From contig DAOUBP010000063.1 of the NCBI GenBank assembly GCA_034432655.1, forward strand, positions 1 to 44,934: DNA of 44,934 nucleotides, written 5' to 3'. Source of the DNA: DAOUBP01 sp034432655. GTDB taxonomy: Bacteria; Chloroflexota; Anaerolineae; CG2-30-64-16. Under the pieces are notes generated by a model that saw only the letters and a list, made by a program, of their open reading frames with translations, did no database searches and had not been told where the DNA came from. The position numbers and the translations under genes are program-made. Positions 41,083 through 44,934 of the stretch are shown here, piece after piece (within the stretch, counting starts at the first letter, position 1; each line of letters begins with the position of its first letter).

Positions 41083-42014
41083 TTTCGGACAGGGGGACGG
41101 TGGATCTGGTTTCGGCATCTGCGTCGTTTTGGCCTCAACTCTCCGCTCTCGGCATCCGCCCCAAAAAGGGCCTGGGCCAAAACTTCCTCGTTGATCCCGC
41201 GCATCGGGCGCGCATTGTCGCCGCGGCCGGCCTGACCCCGGAAGACGTGGTGCTGGAGGTGGGGCCGGGGCCCGGCGTGCTCACCGAGCTGATCGCGCAG
41301 CAGGCCGGCCGCGTGGCCGCCGTCGAGCTGGACGACCGCCTCATCCCCTTTCTGCGCGAGCGCTTCGCCGATCAGCCGCACGTCGTGATCGTCCACGGGG
41401 ACATCTTGAAGCTGGATGTCGGCGCGTTGATGTCCGACACCCGATACAAAGTCATCGCCAATCTCCCCTACTACATCACCTCGGCCGCGATCCGACACCT
41501 GTTGGAATCCACGCCGCCGCCGGCGCTGCTGGTGTTGACGGTGCAGCGCGAGGTGGCGGAGCGCATGGTCGCCGCGCCGCCGCAGATGAGCCTGCTGGCG
41601 CTGGGGGTGCAGTTCTATTGTACGGCACAGATCGTGGATCGCATCCCGGCCGGCGCGTTCTTCCCGCGACCGAAGGTGGATTCGGCGGTGGTGCGACTGG
41701 TGCGTCGGGAGCAACCCATCGCGCCGGACATCGCTGCCGAGGCGTTCTTTCGGGTGGCGCGCGCCGGGTTCGGCCAGCCGCGCAAGCAGCTGCGCAATGC
41801 GCTGGCGGCGGGGCTGGGCCTGCCGGCCGCGGAGATGGAACGCTGGCTGACAGCAGCCGGGATTGACCCTCAGCGTCGGGCCGAGACCCTCTCCCTGGAA
41901 GAGTGGGCTCAGTTAGCTCGCACCAGGCCGGATGAGAACCTCACCTCTCCATCTGCTCCGGCGTCATCACAAAGATCGCCGGGTCCCCTTGATACCACCC
42001 CACCACGCCGGTGA
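41079..42014 (+). CDS. rsmA: 16S rRNA (adenine-N6,N6)-dimethyltransferase (KsgA)
   Basis: 311 residues from the GTG at 41079, which overlaps the lepA stop (GTGA) and suggests coupling; a GTG at 41100 with AGGGGG upstream is the alternative. SAM motifs are KKGLGQNFLVD and EVGPGPGVLTELI; the catalytic motif is NLPYYIT. The C-terminal RsmA domain (RARAGFGQPRKQLRNAL-like, seen as ARAGFGQPRKQLRNAL) is complete. It dimethylates the two adjacent adenines near the 3' end of 16S rRNA. The last 24 residues are Pro/Ser-rich and overlap the convergent gene by 74 nt. Confidence 0.94.
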
Positions 42015-44934
42015 CCTGCACGGGCTGGCCGACGCGGTACAGCACCTCCGGCCGGCCGCCGAAAGCAGGCCAGTGCTCGCGCCGGATGATCGCCTTGAAC
42101 GCGCCCTGGTGCGGGCTGGCAAAGCCGATCAGCACGTGCTTGCCGTTGTTCACCACGTGGCGCACCTCGCCGGTGACGGTCACCGATCGGCCGGCCCACG
42201 CCCGCGCTTCAGTGTAGGGGATCACCGCCTCCGGCTGCTGCGCCGGGCCCGTGGCTGCCGCGGCCGCGGGCGGCGAGGCGCGGCCGGCCAGCCGTTGGAC
42301 TAACGGGAAGAGGGCGCTGCGCACGGCCCCGGCGGCCGTCTGCGGGTTGCCGCTGGTCAGGGCCACGATCGCGCCGTCGGTGCTGCGGAAGTAAACGTTG
42401 TCGTTGCTCACCACCGTCACCGCGTACTCGCTCCAGTACTGGTCGTAGACCGGCCCCTGGTTGTAGTAGATGTAGAAGCCGAAGTCGTAGTCGCGCCCGC
42501 CGGCCAGGTTGGCCGGGCAGTAGTGCGAGGCGCTGAACGCGCAGCCGGTGGTGTCGTCCTGTGACGTGACGACCGTAGCCAGCCGCTCGGTGGTGATGGG
42601 GTCGCTGAAGCTGCCGCGCGCGTCGGAGCGGTCCAGGATGCGCGCCGCAAAGCCCGCCTCCCAATGCCCGCCGAAGAGGTAGTCGCCCGACATCGCCACG
42701 TTGGGCTGCTCGTCGGTGAGCAGGAAGGGGTCGGAGGAGCCCGGCGGCCAGTCGAAGCGGATGAAGCGCACGTAGCCGCCCAGCAGGCCGCTCACCGTGG
42801 TGTCGTCCAGCACCATCTCGCCGAAGTGCGAGTCCCACCGTGAGTCGTAGGCGTGCCGGGCGCGGATGATCGTGTAGACGATGTCCTTGCCGTTCGGCAG
42901 GCGCTTCACCACCGGCTGCGGCCCCATGGGCAGGTAGTCGCTGTCGCCGTAGCCGCCGTGGCCCACGTGGGCGATGAAGGGCACGCTGCCGTCGTCCAGG
43001 TCCAGCACGAAGAGCGCCTGCTGGTCGGGGTTGTCGGTCAAGAACTGGCGCATCTCCGGGTTGGTCTGCGGCCAGTTGTACCAGAGCGCGCCCCAGTCCA
43101 GCCGCACCTTGACCAGCACGTAGCCGGCGGCCTCGGCGATCACCGGCCAGCCGTTGCGGTACTCGGTGGGATCGCTGAAGTTACGGCTGGCGGGCACCGG
43201 CCGCACCCGCCACTGCTGCGCGCCGTCGCTGTTGCGCACCGCGTGGACGTACAGGTCCGGCTCGGTGGCGACGATCACCAGGTCGCGCGAGGGCGAGTAG
43301 GCGGGCGGCATGGCCACGGTCGCGCCGGCGTTGTAGGTCCAAAGGGCGGCCATGGTCGTCTTGTTCACGGCGAACACCGAGTTGCCCATGGAGAAGAAAA
43401 CGCGGTCGCCGACGACGGCCGGCGGCAAAGGCAACGTGCTGGTCTGGCCGCTGTTGAAGGTCGCCAGCACCGCGCCGTCGCTGGCCCGCAGCTTGTACAG
43501 GTTGCCGTTGGCCGAGACCACGAACACCGCCCCCGTGTCCCCGTCGTAGGCCACGGTGGAGCGCACGTCGCCGAGGCCGCTGCGCTGCCAGAGCTGCGCG
43601 CCCGTGGCCTCGCTGAGCGCGAAGACGCCGTCCACCCCTGCGGCCACGTACACCCGGCCATCGCCGGTGACGGGCTGCACGTTGCGCGGCAGCGATCCGC
43701 CGGTCGTGACCTTGCTGACGCCGCCGGTGGGGCTGACGCCGTTCCAGATCCAGCGCAGCCGCCAGGGATAGGGGACGGTCTGCGCGGTGTAGCCGGTGCG
43801 TTGCGCGTCGTGGGCGTGCTGGCTCCATTCCTGCGCGGCGACAGAGGGCGGGGTGGGCGTGGGCGTGGGGGAGGGGCCGGAGGTGGGAGTGCGCGTGGCC
43901 GTTGCCGTCGCCGTGGCGGTGGGCGTTCGAGTAGGTGTCGGGGTCGGCGTGGCGGTGGGCGGCGCGGCGTTCTCCCCCAGGCCGTAGTCGAACTCGCCGA
44001 CGCGGTTGGAGATGGGCCCGGTCTGGCTGCCGCGGGCGGCCCGCACCAGATAGGCGTCGTTGATTGCTGGGTTGCGCGCGTGGCTGGCGTTGTCGGCGAA
44101 GGTCACCTCGCCGCCGGGCACCGGCGCCACGTTGTCGGCAAGGAGCGTGGCGCCGGTGTCGCCGGGCAGGAAGTAGGGCTGGTCGCTGCGCCACACCTCG
44201 TAACGGGTCACCCCGGCGCCCACATCGCTCCAGCGCAGCTCGATCCCGGTCGTCGTCAGGGCGATGCGCAGGTCGCTCACTGCGGGGATGGGCATGAAGG
44301 GGGTATCGGTGGTATAGACCGGCCCGGCCGGCGCCGCGCCGCCCGGCCGACAGACGCCGTTGCTGGGCCCGCCCGCCGCGCCGGAGCTGTCCACAATCGT
44401 CTGGTTGTTGGCGCACAGCCCGGCCGGCCCCTCGTCGAAGTGGTAGAGGGCCACGGTGTTGGCGTCGGGCGTGAAGGGCGCAGTGGGCGGGGCGAAGTTG
44501 GCCGTGTAGCGCACCACGTTGGAGAAGCGCACCTCGTCCAGCAGACCGCTGAAGGAGGGGTAGGCGCTGTTGTCGTAGTCGTGCTTCTCCGCGCCGATCA
44601 CCAGGAAGGGGTCGTTGGGCCAGGAGGTGGAGCGGCCGTCGCGGTAGCTGAGGTTGCCGGTGGGGCCCGTCGCCTGGCCGCTGAGCACGCCGTCCACGAA
44701 GACCCGCAGCTGGCCAGTAGCAGCCGCGCGCGTCAGCGCGATATGGTGCCACTGGCCGTCGGCCACCGATCCCGAGCTGCAGACCGTGGTGCCGCTGGAG
44801 CCGTTGTTGACCCCGAAGGTGACCCGGCCGCTCCCCAGGGACACCCCGTAGTCGCCGTAGTCCCCGTCGCCGAAGACATCGCGGTCGAAGACGATGTTGC
44901 CGGTGATCCACCCGTCGTTCTGGCCGCAGGTCGT
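41941..44934 (-). CDS. Secreted LamG / beta-propeller / OB-fold protein (5' partial)
   Basis: 997 codons are visible and the frame stays open to the right edge, so the N-terminus, presumably with a signal peptide, is missing. From the edge: a LamG/concanavalin-like domain (about 1-190; WHHIALTRAAATGQLRVFVDG, RDGRSTSWPNDPFLVIGAEK), a fibronectin-like domain with GIELRWSDVGAGVTRYEVWR, a Thr/Pro-rich linker (nt 43841-43968; TPTPTPTRTPTATATA), PQQ-like beta-propeller blades (VYVAAGVDGVFALSEATG, LYKLRASDGAVLA) and a C-terminal OB-fold (WAGRSVTVTGEVRHVV, AIFVMTPEQMER). It is a cell-surface or extracellular binding protein; the ligand is unknown. It lacks the F-L-P-[LF]-V tail of the two giants. Confidence 0.82.
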   Translation of the reverse strand, partial: TTCGQNDGWITGNIVFDRDVFGDGDYGDYGVSLGSGRVTFGVNNGSSGTTVCSSGSVADGQWHHIALTRAAATGQLRVFVDGVLSGQATGPTGNLSYRDGRSTSWPNDPFLVIGAEKHDYDNSAYPSFSGLLDEVRFSNVVRYTANFAPPTAPFTPDANTVALYHFDEGPAGLCANNQTIVDSSGAAGGPSNGVCRPGGAAPAGPVYTTDTPFMPIPAVSDLRIALTTTGIELRWSDVGAGVTRYEVWRSDQPYFLPGDTGATLLADNVAPVPGGEVTFADNASHARNPAINDAYLVRAARGSQTGPISNRVGEFDYGLGENAAPPTATPTPTPTRTPTATATATATRTPTSGPSPTPTPTPPSVAAQEWSQHAHDAQRTGYTAQTVPYPWRLRWIWNGVSPTGGVSKVTTGGSLPRNVQPVTGDGRVYVAAGVDGVFALSEATGAQLWQRSGLGDVRSTVAYDGDTGAVFVVSANGNLYKLRASDGAVLATFNSGQTSTLPLPPAVVGDRVFFSMGNSVFAVNKTTMAALWTYNAGATVAMPPAYSPSRDLVIVATEPDLYVHAVRNSDGAQQWRVRPVPASRNFSDPTEYRNGWPVIAEAAGYVLVKVRLDWGALWYNWPQTNPEMRQFLTDNPDQQALFVLDLDDGSVPFIAHVGHGGYGDSDYLPMGPQPVVKRLPNGKDIVYTIIRARHAYDSRWDSHFGEMVLDDTTVSGLLGGYVRFIRFDWPPGSSDPFLLTDEQPNVAMSGDYLFGGHWEAGFAARILDRSDARGSFSDPITTERLATVVTSQDDTTGCAFSASHYCPANLAGGRDYDFGFYIYYNQGPVYDQYWSEYAVTVVSNDNVYFRSTDGAIVALTSGNPQTAAGAVRSALFPLVQRLAGRASPPAAAAATGPAQQPEAVIPYTEARAWAGRSVTVTGEVRHVVNNGKHVLIGFASPHQGAFKAIIRREHWPAFGGRPEVLYRVGQPVQVTGVVGWYQGDPAIFVMTPEQMER
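43841..43968 (-). repeat. Thr/Pro-rich linker repeat in the LamG protein gene
   Basis: Short GTGGGCGT-like units encode alternating TPTP and TATA residues between the fibronectin-like and propeller domains, as is common in secreted glycosylated proteins. Confidence 0.75.

Overview
The window is high-GC bacterial DNA. It most resembles a Chloroflexota genome (Anaerolineae/Caldilineae type). This is inferred from three traits: giant secreted SdrD-B/DUF11 repeat proteins ending in an F-L-P-[LF]-V tail, a catabolic cluster rich in molybdenum hydroxylases, and many short-unit repeat arrays between and inside genes. No rRNA or tRNA gene was seen, so the assignment is not anchored. No gene-free stretch exceeds 300 bases.

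Layout. (1) 1-13080, plus strand: two tandem giant surface proteins. The first is cut by the left edge and carries a C39-like cysteine-peptidase domain nested in an Ig-like domain. The second has a signal peptide and twelve ~100-residue repeats arranged as a five-domain super-repeat. (2) 13178-38317, minus strand: about sixteen genes. From the right-hand (5') end they are an IclR regulator, aspartate carbamoyltransferase, molybdenum hydroxylase 1 (Mo subunit; fused FAD+2Fe-2S subunit), molybdenum hydroxylase 2 (FAD, 2Fe-2S and Mo subunits), a four-helix-bundle protein, a hydantoinase/dihydropyrimidinase, IorA and IorB, an ADP-forming acyl-CoA synthetase, a YqeB-like molybdenum-hydroxylase accessory protein, a HisC-type aminotransferase, molybdenum hydroxylase 3 (fused 2Fe-2S+Mo subunit; FAD subunit) and an MttB-family methyltransferase. 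(3) 38532-42014, plus strand: a cysteine-rich Crp/Fnr regulator, lepA and rsmA. (4) 41941-44934, minus strand: a secreted LamG/beta-propeller/OB-fold protein, cut by the right edge and overlapping the rsmA tail.

How the genes may work together. Aminotransferase, IorAB and ADP-forming acyl-CoA synthetase form the known route from aromatic amino acids through aryl-pyruvates to aryl-acetyl-CoA, ATP and reduced ferredoxin. Molybdenum hydroxylases, hydantoinase, a carbamoyltransferase and YqeB recall the purine/N-heterocycle clusters of enteric bacteria (xdh-ygeW-hyuA-yqeB). The region therefore looks like a catabolic island for N-heterocycles and amino acids, probably controlled by the adjacent IclR protein; the substrates are not known.

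The most striking signal is in 14.6-36.4 kb. At least eight families of 6-9-nt tandem repeats fill gene junctions, often as inverted pairs. They also sit in frame inside enzymes: as linkers, as added termini, as the join of a gene fusion, and at the same structural position in all three Mo-subunit paralogues. The 7- and 8-nt units encode the same cyclic peptide in all three frames, and the families with a stop-containing orientation are read inside genes in the stop-free orientation. The housekeeping genes and the giant genes carry none of these in-frame insertions.
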